A stretch of 64,000 nt of DNA from Candidatus Coatesiibacteriota bacterium (GTDB lineage Bacteria; JAFGND01), in the NCBI GenBank assembly GCA_016927185.1, contig JAFGND010000034.1, positions 33,427 to 97,426 on the forward strand, read 5' to 3'. Under the pieces are notes generated by a model, which had not been told where the DNA came from, did no database searches, and worked only from the letters and a program-made list of their open reading frames with translations. Below are positions 43,640 to 52,173 of the stretch, one piece after another. Positions within the stretch are counted from its first letter, which is position 1, and each line of letters starts with the position of its first letter. The translations under genes were made by a program, and so were the position numbers.

Positions 43640-44894
43640 AGCGTTAATATCATTTTTATATTTATTTCAATATATTGCGTTTTTATTATTACTGAGTGCT
43701 TCCGCTTTTTTCTCAAGCACTGAAACAGGCTTCTTCTCACTCAGTGAATTAGACAAATCTGCTCTTGAAGAAAAAAATCCTCTATTAAAGAAATACTTCG
43801 TTGATTTATCAAGAAGAGCTGAGCAATTCTTGATATCAATACTCATGGGAAACACATTCGTGAATGTTCTTTTGTCATCTATAGTAACAATAATAACTGT
43901 AAATGCTATAGGTGACAAGACTGGTCAGGAAGAAGCAACTGCAATAGCAATTCCAATAATCACTTTCATCCTATTGATATTCGGAGAAATCACTCCAAAG
44001 ACTTATGCTTTTGCAAAATCAAAAGATTATCTGCCTAGAGTTTTGAAAATTGCTTATTTTTATTTCAGGGCAACAGAACCCATAAGTTGGATTCTGGTTT
44101 TTATCTCAACAAAACTCACTGGGAAAGCTGAAAGCAGGAAAAAAGGATTGCTGACGCTGGAGGAGCTTAAGCTAATGGTGGATCAAGGACAGGAAATAGA
44201 TGCAGAAGAAAAGGAGATGATTCACAGCATATTCAAGTTCGGCGAAACCTCAATAAAGGAAGTAATGACTCCAAGACATGATATAATAGCCATGTCCATA
44301 AAATCAACAATAAGAGATTGCTGGGAAATCTACAGGACACACCAGTATTCAAGGATACCGGTTTTTCAGAATAATTTTGATGATATTGTAGGGATTTTCT
44401 ATTCAAGGGATATCTTCAAGTTTCTTGATGAGCCTGATAGAACATTAGAGCAAACCAATCTTAGAAATGTCAGTTTCATTCCTGAAGTAAAGAATATTGA
44501 AGATCAACTTCTCGATTTTCAGAAAAGCAGACAGCATATTGCAGTAGTTGTAGACGAATACGGAGGAACTTCAGGAATAGTGACTTTAGAGGATATCCTG
44601 GAAGAAATTGTTGGAGAAATAACCGATGAAAAAGATGAAGTAGAACAGAATATAATCAAGATAGATAACAGAACATACCTGATAAGAGCTAAAACCTCCA
44701 TTGAAGATGTTTCAGAAATCATTACTGAGGAATTACCGGAAAGAAATTATGAGACTATTGGAGGTTTTGTCTATAGCAAACTTGGAAGGGTTCCAAAAGC
44801 TGGTGATGTGATCGCCTGGAACAATTATAGATTCAGCATTGAGAAAATACAGAAAAGAAGAATACTCTGGATAAGGTTATGCATAAAGGATTAA
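43632..44894 (+). CDS. CNNM/CorC-type membrane protein (DUF21, CBS pair, CorC domain), first copy
   Basis: The 420-residue protein has a DUF21 membrane domain (about 8-185, with SASAFFSSTETGFFSLSE near its start). A pair of CBS domains (about 205-330) contains VMTPRHDIIAM and VVDEYGGTSGIVTLEDILEE, and a CorC_HlyC domain ends the protein. Relatives are linked to magnesium efflux or to haemolysin C. This arrangement next to ybeY is common in bacteria. The stop overlaps the start of the second copy (TAATG). Confidence 0.88.
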   Translation: MTEALISFLYLFQYIAFLLLLSASAFFSSTETGFFSLSELDKSALEEKNPLLKKYFVDLSRRAEQFLISILMGNTFVNVLLSSIVTIITVNAIGDKTGQEEATAIAIPIITFILLIFGEITPKTYAFAKSKDYLPRVLKIAYFYFRATEPISWILVFISTKLTGKAESRKKGLLTLEELKLMVDQGQEIDAEEKEMIHSIFKFGETSIKEVMTPRHDIIAMSIKSTIRDCWEIYRTHQYSRIPVFQNNFDDIVGIFYSRDIFKFLDEPDRTLEQTNLRNVSFIPEVKNIEDQLLDFQKSRQHIAVVVDEYGGTSGIVTLEDILEEIVGEITDEKDEVEQNIIKIDNRTYLIRAKTSIEDVSEIITEELPERNYETIGGFVYSKLGRVPKAGDVIAWNNYRFSIEKIQKRRILWIRLCIKD

Positions 44895-46219
44895 TGAAAA
44901 TTGCACTTTTGATACTTGCATTATCAAGCCTGCTTCATGCAGCAAATGATAATGCCATTTTCGAGATAAACATTTGGCTTACGCTTATTGCACTGTCAAT
45001 AATTGGAGCTGGTATTTTTGCAGGTGCTGAAACAGCTTTTACAGTTATTAACAGGTTCAAGATAAAACTGGATGCTGATCATGGTGACAAGGTAGCAGAA
45101 CGTATAAAAATACTGCTTCACAAGCCAGACAGATTCATTGCTACGACATTAGTGGCAACCAATCTTTGTGTAGTAGCTGCATCATCTCTTGTTTCTTCGC
45201 TAGTTTTAAAACTGGTGAAAGGAGTTCCATATGAAACAGTTTATCTGTCCATAGCTCCTGTCTTGACAACAATAATCTTGATGATTGCTGGAGAGATAAT
45301 TCCAAAGATTATTGCTATAAATTATGCAGATGTTCTTTCCAAGTATCTGTATATTCCGATATGGACCTGTAATTATCTATTGCATCCAGCTGTCTGGCTT
45401 ACAAGCACTATTTCAAGAGGAATACTTGCTTTGTTCAAGATCAAGTCAAAGGATCCTTTCACAATGGATATTTCAAGACAGGATATAAGCAGAGCGATTT
45501 CCAGAGGTGAGGAAGCTGGATTGCTTGATAATCATGAAAGAAAGATGCTAGCTAGCGTATTGACTTTTTCAAGCAAGACAGCAAGGGATCTTATGGTTCC
45601 GAGACTGGAAACCATAGCAGCGCCTGTTAATGCAACTTACAAAGAGCTTATTTCAATAAGCCAGCAATATGGAATCTCAAGAATAATCATATATGAAAAC
45701 GAGATTGAAAATACGATTGGTTTTGTTCATATATTAGACTTATTGCTTGTAAAAGAAGAGGGGCAAACAGCAAGAAACTTCCTGAGAGACTTGCCTTATT
45801 TTCCAGAAACAAAATTCTGCGACAAATTACTTAAGGACTTGAAGGCATCAAGAGTAGGTATTGCAGGAATAATAGATGAATTCGGGACTTTTCAGGGGAT
45901 AGTTACATTGGAGGATCTGCTTGAAGCCTTGTTTGGTGATATAAAGGATGAATTCGATATTGAAGAAGATGAAGATGTAAAGCTTCTGAAAGATGGTACT
46001 TACGCAGTTTATCCTGGAATCACAATTGAAGAACTCAGGGAAAAATTACAAATAAATATTCCACCTTCAGGAAATTATGAAACTCTTTCTGGTTATCTGT
46101 TGTATAATTTCAAGAGAATTCCAAGGAAGAATGAAGTTCATGACAAGTTTGGATATGAATTCAAGATAACCGAAGCTTCTTCAAGAAAAATTGAGTTAAT
46201 AAACATAAAGAAAAAATAA
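44894..46219 (+). CDS. CNNM/CorC-type membrane protein, second copy
   Basis: The 441-residue paralog of the preceding protein has the same order: DUF21 (about 20-195, AGAETAFTVINRFK), CBS pair (MVPRLETIAAP, then GIIDEFGTFQGIVTLEDLLEA) and CorC domain. The first 16 residues look like a cleavable signal or an extra helix (KIALLILALSSLLHA). The ATG shares one base with the upstream stop; the open frame five codons earlier lies within the preceding gene. Two tandem paralogs may form a heteromeric transporter. Confidence 0.87.
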   Translation: MKIALLILALSSLLHAANDNAIFEINIWLTLIALSIIGAGIFAGAETAFTVINRFKIKLDADHGDKVAERIKILLHKPDRFIATTLVATNLCVVAASSLVSSLVLKLVKGVPYETVYLSIAPVLTTIILMIAGEIIPKIIAINYADVLSKYLYIPIWTCNYLLHPAVWLTSTISRGILALFKIKSKDPFTMDISRQDISRAISRGEEAGLLDNHERKMLASVLTFSSKTARDLMVPRLETIAAPVNATYKELISISQQYGISRIIIYENEIENTIGFVHILDLLLVKEEGQTARNFLRDLPYFPETKFCDKLLKDLKASRVGIAGIIDEFGTFQGIVTLEDLLEALFGDIKDEFDIEEDEDVKLLKDGTYAVYPGITIEELREKLQINIPPSGNYETLSGYLLYNFKRIPRKNEVHDKFGYEFKITEASSRKIELINIKKK

Positions 46220-46335
46220 GCGGTCAGTTACCCCTGTATCATAAAAATTGAACATATCAATAATATCAATCTATTTACTTGACATAACTAGTTTGATTTA
46301 AATAGAAAGCAATGGAATAAACATGGAGGTTATGA

Positions 46336-47127
46336 ATGCGTAATATTTTTGTTTTTGCATTAATCATTCTTGGTTTTGGCTTGTTATCTGCAGATGCCAT
46401 AGATTTAGGTCCTCATGGAGGAATGTCTTTTGGTTACAAGAATCCGACAAATCCGGACGAGAAACTTGAATTGGCACCATCAGTAGGTTTTCATTTCAAT
46501 ATAAGGGCAGCAAAGGTACTTGATTTTGGGGGATATTTTACATATACTCACCTGGGAAAATATCCATTTACCATGAAGGATTTCATTGAGAGATATATGG
46601 GAACAGATATGGAAAACTATTTTAATGATTTTTTCAAGGATCAATCAAATGCATCCCAGTTTAATCAATATATGGGTAAATATGGTTTTTCATATGAGCA
46701 GTTTCAACAGCAAGGATTTGATGGATTCAAGAAGTACATGGAAGACAGAATGGCTGAAATGGGTAATGATACATTAATGATGGTCAATTATCATGAAATA
46801 GGTATTGGTATTGATGTAAGGAAGAGATTTCCACTTCCAGGTGGAGTAGTACAACCTTTCATTGGTGCAGGAGGCAATGTCCATTTTCAGACATCAGATG
46901 ATCAGATGCTGTCAGTTCTTGCCCAGACGCAGACAGGAACAAGCTCTTCATTCTCAGCTTTCAAATTGAACACTGTCCCTGGAATGCATGTATTTGGTGG
47001 TATAATAATCAAGCCGCCTGCTGTTCCTCTTGGTTTCAATGTCGAATACAGACAGAATTTCCAATTCAAGAGAGATACTACAAATGCATATGGTAATTTG
47101 ACAGGGGGATTATCTTTAACTTTCTAG
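46336..47127 (+). CDS. Outer-membrane beta-barrel protein
   Basis: The 263-residue protein has a signal peptide (1-20, ending SADA). Alternating polar and hydrophobic strands follow, for example GGMSFGYKN, VGFHFNIRA, FGGYFTYTHLG, PFIGAGGNVHFQT and GFNVEYRQNFQFK, and the final residue is phenylalanine (GGLSLTF), the usual insertion signal of outer-membrane barrels. A helical or loop insert (about 75-150) is rich in Phe, Gln and Met. GGAGG precedes the ATG. The role may be structural or channel-like; no subfamily is clear. Confidence 0.75.
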   Translation: MRNIFVFALIILGFGLLSADAIDLGPHGGMSFGYKNPTNPDEKLELAPSVGFHFNIRAAKVLDFGGYFTYTHLGKYPFTMKDFIERYMGTDMENYFNDFFKDQSNASQFNQYMGKYGFSYEQFQQQGFDGFKKYMEDRMAEMGNDTLMMVNYHEIGIGIDVRKRFPLPGGVVQPFIGAGGNVHFQTSDDQMLSVLAQTQTGTSSSFSAFKLNTVPGMHVFGGIIIKPPAVPLGFNVEYRQNFQFKRDTTNAYGNLTGGLSLTF

Positions 47128-47143
47128 ATAACAGAAAGAAATT

Positions 47144-49435
47144 ATGAAAAATGAAGAGATGGGTAGACGAAAAAATCTACCCTTTCTTTCGAAACCATCA
47201 TTATTGATGGAAATTCTTTCTGTCTGTCTGCTATTCATGTCTGCAGTAGGATACAAGATCTATTTACAGAGCACAAATCCCAGACTGAGAAATAATGGTG
47301 TTAACTTGTTTTTTTCAGAATCTGCAATTCAGTATTATTATGCAAAGCAAATTTCTGAAGGGAAAAAACTAGATGAGATAGATAAGAAAGCTCAATTTCC
47401 AGAAGGTTTCCCTGTTGCTGAATCACTGACTCTGGGGATTGAGTACATTACAGGTTTATCATATAGACTGATGGGTTTAGGATATTTACCATTCCATAGA
47501 TTCCTCCTTTTCATGATTTGCATATATAGCAGTTTATCTGTTTTTGTGTTCTTCTATTGCTGCAAAACTGTCTATTCATCATATCCACTATCCATGCTTT
47601 TAACGATATTCTATATTGTATTTCCACCAGTTTATCAGAGAACTATTGGTAATTTCCTGAAGGAGGATCTTGCAATCCCGTTCTTGTTTCTCTGGTTTCT
47701 TGGACAGCTTCTATCAAGCAGAAATCTGAGATTATCCTTGATTTTTTCAATAATCGGTCTAAGCGGAGCTCTTCTTTTCTGGCATGTAAGTCCTTTTTTC
47801 ATATACATTGCACTAACAGTATATCTTGTTAAATATGTAATTGAAGAAAACAAGGATATTGTTTTCAAGATGTCTATATTGCATTTCATTATCATAATTT
47901 TCATATCAATTATTTCCAAGCCTAACATGAAGGCAGAGCTTTATTTGTCACCTGTTGTATTCGCATTCGGATTGATTCCCCTGACTTTGATACTTAACAG
48001 GAAAATAATAAGGAAAAATAGCAGGTTCTTTTATATTTCTTCTGCATTCCTGATATTGCTTATCTCTTTTGTTTTATCCAAAATGACAAGAAGCAATCCA
48101 GAAACCTACAGCCATGTCATAGAGTTCCTCCTGGCAAAAATCCGTCATTTGGGAAGTAAACCATCTGATCCATCCTTGCTTAGCTTTAATGCCAGATTGT
48201 TATGGTTAACTCCTTTCATTGCACCATCATTAAAGAACCTGATTGTCTTCTGGACAATACCTGTTGCATCCTTTTTTCTTGGATTAAGATATCTACTTAA
48301 AAACTACGATTATAATATAAAAATCTGGCTGTTTATACCTGCACTGATATGCTTTGCTGGATTCATTACTATTTCAAGACTTGCTCCTTTGTCTGCCTTC
48401 CTCCTTGTTTTGATTATAGGGAATCTCATTTTAGCATATCCTGCATACAGGAAGATAATCCTTTCAGTCTTGTTGATTGTTTTCTCATTCAATCTGTTTG
48501 CTTTTTTCAAACTCAATCTTGAAAAACCAGCTGAACATGGTTTATATATGCAGAATGATGATATTACAGATGTAATAAATTTCTTCAAGGAAAATACTGA
48601 AGAAAATGAGGCAATACTCGGAAGATTCTCGACATCAGCTTCTTTTCTTGCTTATGCAGATAAATCAATAGTTCTTCAGCCAAAATTTGAAAACAGGATT
48701 ATCAAATCAAAGGTAATGGAATATTACAAAGCATTTTTCGAACCTGAAGAAGTGATGTTCAGTCTTTGCAGCAAAAACGGGATAAAATATATAGTTTATG
48801 AAGCAAATATGTTGCTTTCAAGTGATGAAAACTCTTTCAGGTATCTTTGTAATGGACTAAATATTCCAAGAAATTCGCTTATCAGATATTTTCATTTTAA
48901 TCCTTCAGGATTGAGACACTTCAGATTGATTTATGAAAATTTCTTCTTCAGGATTTTCGAATGCGGGGATAAATTTAATTTCAAGGAATTCAATCTATGC
49001 AATATCATATATTCAAAAGAAATTTGGGGTATCAATGATTTCAATGATGAACTTGATAATGAATATATTAACACTCAGATAAATAAATACATGAAAGCAG
49101 TGAAAATGAATAATGAAGCCATGAAAAGCATTGGGAAAAAAGAATACGGAATTGCTGAAAGGCAGTTAGAAGAAGCTAATCACCTGTTCCAGTATCTTGA
49201 TAAAACCCAAGGAAATCTGGCTATGCTATATTATAAATCAGGAAGAAAAGAAAAGGCAGTCAAGATTCTGGAAAAACTTGCAGAACAATATCCTGCCAAT
49301 TATCAAGCATTATTGTTTTTAGAACAGATTTACAGGGATATAAACAGTCAGGATAAAGTCAAAATAATAGAGGAAAAAAGAAAAAAAATTCGTTCTTTAC
49401 TTTTTTTCAGGAAAAACAGAATTGTCTTTAATTAA
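47144..49435 (+). CDS. STT3/GT-C-like membrane enzyme with C-terminal TPR region
   Basis: The 763-residue protein has about eleven transmembrane helices (to about 455). The first extracytoplasmic loop contains ESAIQYYYAKQISEGKKL and the next part LGIEYITGLSYRLMG, which resembles the D/E-x-YYH region of STT3/PglB and other GT-C enzymes. The loop GNFLKEDLAIPF is also STT3-like. Residues 640-763 form TPR-type helices ending in a very basic tail. It may transfer a lipid-linked glycan or sugar to protein. It heads a surface-glycan cluster. Confidence 0.65.
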   Translation: MKNEEMGRRKNLPFLSKPSLLMEILSVCLLFMSAVGYKIYLQSTNPRLRNNGVNLFFSESAIQYYYAKQISEGKKLDEIDKKAQFPEGFPVAESLTLGIEYITGLSYRLMGLGYLPFHRFLLFMICIYSSLSVFVFFYCCKTVYSSYPLSMLLTIFYIVFPPVYQRTIGNFLKEDLAIPFLFLWFLGQLLSSRNLRLSLIFSIIGLSGALLFWHVSPFFIYIALTVYLVKYVIEENKDIVFKMSILHFIIIIFISIISKPNMKAELYLSPVVFAFGLIPLTLILNRKIIRKNSRFFYISSAFLILLISFVLSKMTRSNPETYSHVIEFLLAKIRHLGSKPSDPSLLSFNARLLWLTPFIAPSLKNLIVFWTIPVASFFLGLRYLLKNYDYNIKIWLFIPALICFAGFITISRLAPLSAFLLVLIIGNLILAYPAYRKIILSVLLIVFSFNLFAFFKLNLEKPAEHGLYMQNDDITDVINFFKENTEENEAILGRFSTSASFLAYADKSIVLQPKFENRIIKSKVMEYYKAFFEPEEVMFSLCSKNGIKYIVYEANMLLSSDENSFRYLCNGLNIPRNSLIRYFHFNPSGLRHFRLIYENFFFRIFECGDKFNFKEFNLCNIIYSKEIWGINDFNDELDNEYINTQINKYMKAVKMNNEAMKSIGKKEYGIAERQLEEANHLFQYLDKTQGNLAMLYYKSGRKEKAVKILEKLAEQYPANYQALLFLEQIYRDINSQDKVKIIEEKRKKIRSLLFFRKNRIVFN

Positions 49436-49456
49436 AATAAAAGGAATGATTGTTAA

Positions 49457-50551
49457 ATGACAGTATTATTGAATGCCACAATGATAGGTAACAAAAGTGG
49501 CACTGGAAGATATTGCATGGGTGTGATAAATGGGTTTTCGACTATTAGTGGCAGAAACAAGGATGTCTATGAGGAATTAATCTTTTTCATTCCTGATGGT
49601 TTTACCGTAAAGAATCTCAAATGCAGGGAAATAAATGTAAGCGACAGCCATATAAGCAGAATAATGTGGGAACAAACAACACTTCAGCTTAACAGTTCGT
49701 CTTCAACGATAATACATGGATTATCATTCACTTTGCCAATTTTTTACAGCGGAAAAGGCGTATTAACAGTTCATGATATGGCTTATAAACGCTATCCAGA
49801 AACATTGTTAAAGAGAAAAAGAATGTATTACAATTTTGTAATAGACAGATCAATAAGATCTGCTGATATTATTATAGCTATTACTGAGTTTACTGCAGCT
49901 GAGATCAGCCACTTTTTTCCTGATGTAAGGAGCAAGATAAAAGTAATATATCCTGGAGGAGGTTTCCTGCCAAATGTAACCAAGGAAGAATCTGAAGAAA
50001 CTAAAATACTTTATAAATTGAATAATCCTTATTATTTGACTGTAGGTACTCTAGAGCCAAGAAAAAATCTGGAATTCATGCTTTCTTCATATAGAAGCTA
50101 CTTGAAAGAAGGTGGGGAAATAGATCTTGTTATTGTTGGAAGAAGAGGATGGCTTGATTCCAATATATTTGAACCTTACCAGGATATCATAAATCAGAAC
50201 AAGTTGCATTTGCTTGGTTACCTTTCTGACAAGGAGCTTGCTTCCTTATATGCTGAATCTCAGGCTCTGGTTTTCCCATCAAAGTATGAAGGTTTTGGTT
50301 TGCCTCTGCTTGAATGCTGGCAAATGGGAACTGCTGCAATAATCCCCAATGCTCACGCTCTTGCTGAGATAGGAAGAAAGGCTGCCTTGTATTTTGAACC
50401 TGGTAATGAAGAATCTCTCGCAGAATGCCTTACACAACTTGAAGACCCAGTTGATTTGAATATCTATGAAGAGAGGGGCAAGGAAAGGGCAAAAGATTTT
50501 TCCTGGGAGAAATGTGCAGCTGAACTCTGGGAAACATACAAATCCTTATAA
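49457..50551 (+). CDS. GT4-family glycosyltransferase
   Basis: The 364-residue GT-B enzyme has a typical N-terminal glycine-rich start (NKSGTGRYCMGVINGF), a VHDMAYKRYP segment, LTVGTLEPRKNLEF at the C-domain start, and the donor-binding YEGFGLPLLECWQMGTAAI with the E-x7-E pair. The donor is probably GDP- or UDP-sugar; the acceptor is unknown. It is between the STT3-like gene and a lipoprotein gene on the same strand. Confidence 0.88.
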   Translation: MTVLLNATMIGNKSGTGRYCMGVINGFSTISGRNKDVYEELIFFIPDGFTVKNLKCREINVSDSHISRIMWEQTTLQLNSSSSTIIHGLSFTLPIFYSGKGVLTVHDMAYKRYPETLLKRKRMYYNFVIDRSIRSADIIIAITEFTAAEISHFFPDVRSKIKVIYPGGGFLPNVTKEESEETKILYKLNNPYYLTVGTLEPRKNLEFMLSSYRSYLKEGGEIDLVIVGRRGWLDSNIFEPYQDIINQNKLHLLGYLSDKELASLYAESQALVFPSKYEGFGLPLLECWQMGTAAIIPNAHALAEIGRKAALYFEPGNEESLAECLTQLEDPVDLNIYEERGKERAKDFSWEKCAAELWETYKSL

Positions 50552-50555
50552 AATC

Positions 50556-50987
50556 ATGTATAAAAAATCACTACTTCTTCTTCTATCAATAAACCTTATT
50601 GCCTGCAAATGCATATTACCGGATCCTGTTATCACTAGATATGGTGTAAAGAATGATTTGAAAATGTTCCCCCAGGATAATCCAAGAATGACTTTACGTT
50701 CAATAATAAAGGCAATAGAACTTAAGAGATTTGACTATCTTCTTGCTCACTTGATATATCCTGACCTTATCAAGATTGAATTAGGTTCAGATTCTTTTGA
50801 AAATCTTGTTTTGCATACAAGAGAGAATTTTACAAGTGGCAAGAAAAACGCAGACAAACTCAGGGAATTTCTAAAGGACGGAATACTTGTTTATTTTGGC
50901 AGACAGGCAGCAGTTATAAGATTGCAGGATGGGAGTCAAATTCAGTTCATGGAAGAGGATGACTTATGGTACATGAACAGGCACTGA
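50556..50987 (+). CDS. Small lipoprotein of unknown function
   Basis: From ATG 50556 the protein has 143 residues with a signal peptide and lipobox LIAC (cysteine at about 17). The open frame extends 30 codons further upstream but inside the glycosyltransferase gene. The mature part is mostly helical with an EDDLWYMNRH end, which resembles the last strand of small SnoaL/NTF2-like lipoproteins. It is 4 nt after the GT4 gene and one base before the next, so it belongs to the same transcript. Confidence 0.65.
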   Translation: MYKKSLLLLLSINLIACKCILPDPVITRYGVKNDLKMFPQDNPRMTLRSIIKAIELKRFDYLLAHLIYPDLIKIELGSDSFENLVLHTRENFTSGKKNADKLREFLKDGILVYFGRQAAVIRLQDGSQIQFMEEDDLWYMNRH

Positions 50988-50988
50988 G

Positions 50989-52173
50989 ATGATTTACTCT
51001 GTCATCTTTTTCGTTATATTGCTTTTGGGAACTATTCATGCAGATATAGTGCTTCTTGATGATCAGTTTGATAGCAATGAAAATGCCTGGCAAATAGATA
51101 ACAAATATTCCATGATAAATGATGGAAATCTCATTATAAAGAGTGACTTGAATAGCGAAAAGCATATATATTGTGAAAGACTTGAATTACCCCGGGATGG
51201 AATATCCATAGAAAGCAGTTTTACTAAAATAGCTGGTGATGATTCTACTGTTTACGGGATTATTATTGCTGGAAAGGACAATAAAGAATTAATTATATTA
51301 TTCAATGGTAACTGCCAGGTAAAGGCATATTTGAAAACCAGTAATAACCTCAATCTTTTGTTTAAGAAAGATGAATCTCTTTTTATTCATCCAGGGAATT
51401 CCTCGAATATATTAAAAACAATCTTGAAAAGAGGAGCTCTTGAGATTTACATGAACTCGTTCTTTATAAGCAAGATTGATAATATTGAAATATCTCCCCA
51501 TAAAACCGGGATTTACGCAAGCAACAATATCGAATTGAAGATTAACAATGTAAGAATATGCTCGGAAAAAGAAGGTTTCCTGATGAGGATTTCAAAAAAA
51601 CCCTTGCTTATAGAGGATTTTACAGATAACAGGAATAAATGGGACACTTACAAGACTGAGAGAGAGGAAGAAAAAATCGAAAACGGGTTTTATAAAATCA
51701 AATTCAAGCATGATCTTCAAAGAGCTATAAATCCTCAATGCAACTCATTTCAAATGCCTGTCTTGAAACCGATTTCAATAGAAGCAAATTGCAGACTGAT
51801 AAGCGGCTCTAATCTGTCAGGTTATGGAATTACTTTCGCAGCCAGGGATGTAGAGAATACTTATTTATTTGAAATCAATGGTTCTTCAGATTACCTGATA
51901 GCAAAAACAGAAAAAGGTATGTTGAGAATTTTAGTTCCATGGACAAAGAATACGGCAATAAAACCTGACAAAGATGAAAACAAGATAACCATAATAATAA
52001 ACAACAATAAGATACTTTTTTATGTGAATGATAAATTCTTGCATTTACTTGAGGGGTTTTCTCCGCGAGGTGGTAAAATAGGTTTCAGGGTGAATGGATT
52101 TATGGAAATGCATATAGATAAAGTTGTTGTAAGCACTCTTGAATACAGGAATGAAGATATTGATGAAAAATAA
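50989..52173 (+). CDS. Secreted protein with two lectin-like (DUF1080/LamG-type) domains
   Basis: The 394-residue protein has a signal peptide (about 1-18). Two similar beta-sandwich domains follow (about 22-195 and 205-385). Both start with L-x-D/E-D-x-F/F-x-D-N/S-x-N-x-W (LLDDQFDSNENAWQ and LIEDFTDNRNKWDT) and contain a GI/GYGIxxAxxD segment (TVYGIIIAGKD and SGYGITFAARD). This is typical of concanavalin-like domains such as DUF1080. It may bind surface carbohydrate. No catalytic residues are evident. Confidence 0.68.
   Translation: MIYSVIFFVILLLGTIHADIVLLDDQFDSNENAWQIDNKYSMINDGNLIIKSDLNSEKHIYCERLELPRDGISIESSFTKIAGDDSTVYGIIIAGKDNKELIILFNGNCQVKAYLKTSNNLNLLFKKDESLFIHPGNSSNILKTILKRGALEIYMNSFFISKIDNIEISPHKTGIYASNNIELKINNVRICSEKEGFLMRISKKPLLIEDFTDNRNKWDTYKTEREEEKIENGFYKIKFKHDLQRAINPQCNSFQMPVLKPISIEANCRLISGSNLSGYGITFAARDVENTYLFEINGSSDYLIAKTEKGMLRILVPWTKNTAIKPDKDENKITIIINNNKILFYVNDKFLHLLEGFSPRGGKIGFRVNGFMEMHIDKVVVSTLEYRNEDIDEK

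Noticed and set aside
46279..46306. Possible promoter (TTGACA) upstream of the outer-membrane protein gene.
   Set aside because: The -35 hexamer is perfect, but no acceptable -10 hexamer occurs at 16-18 nt spacing.
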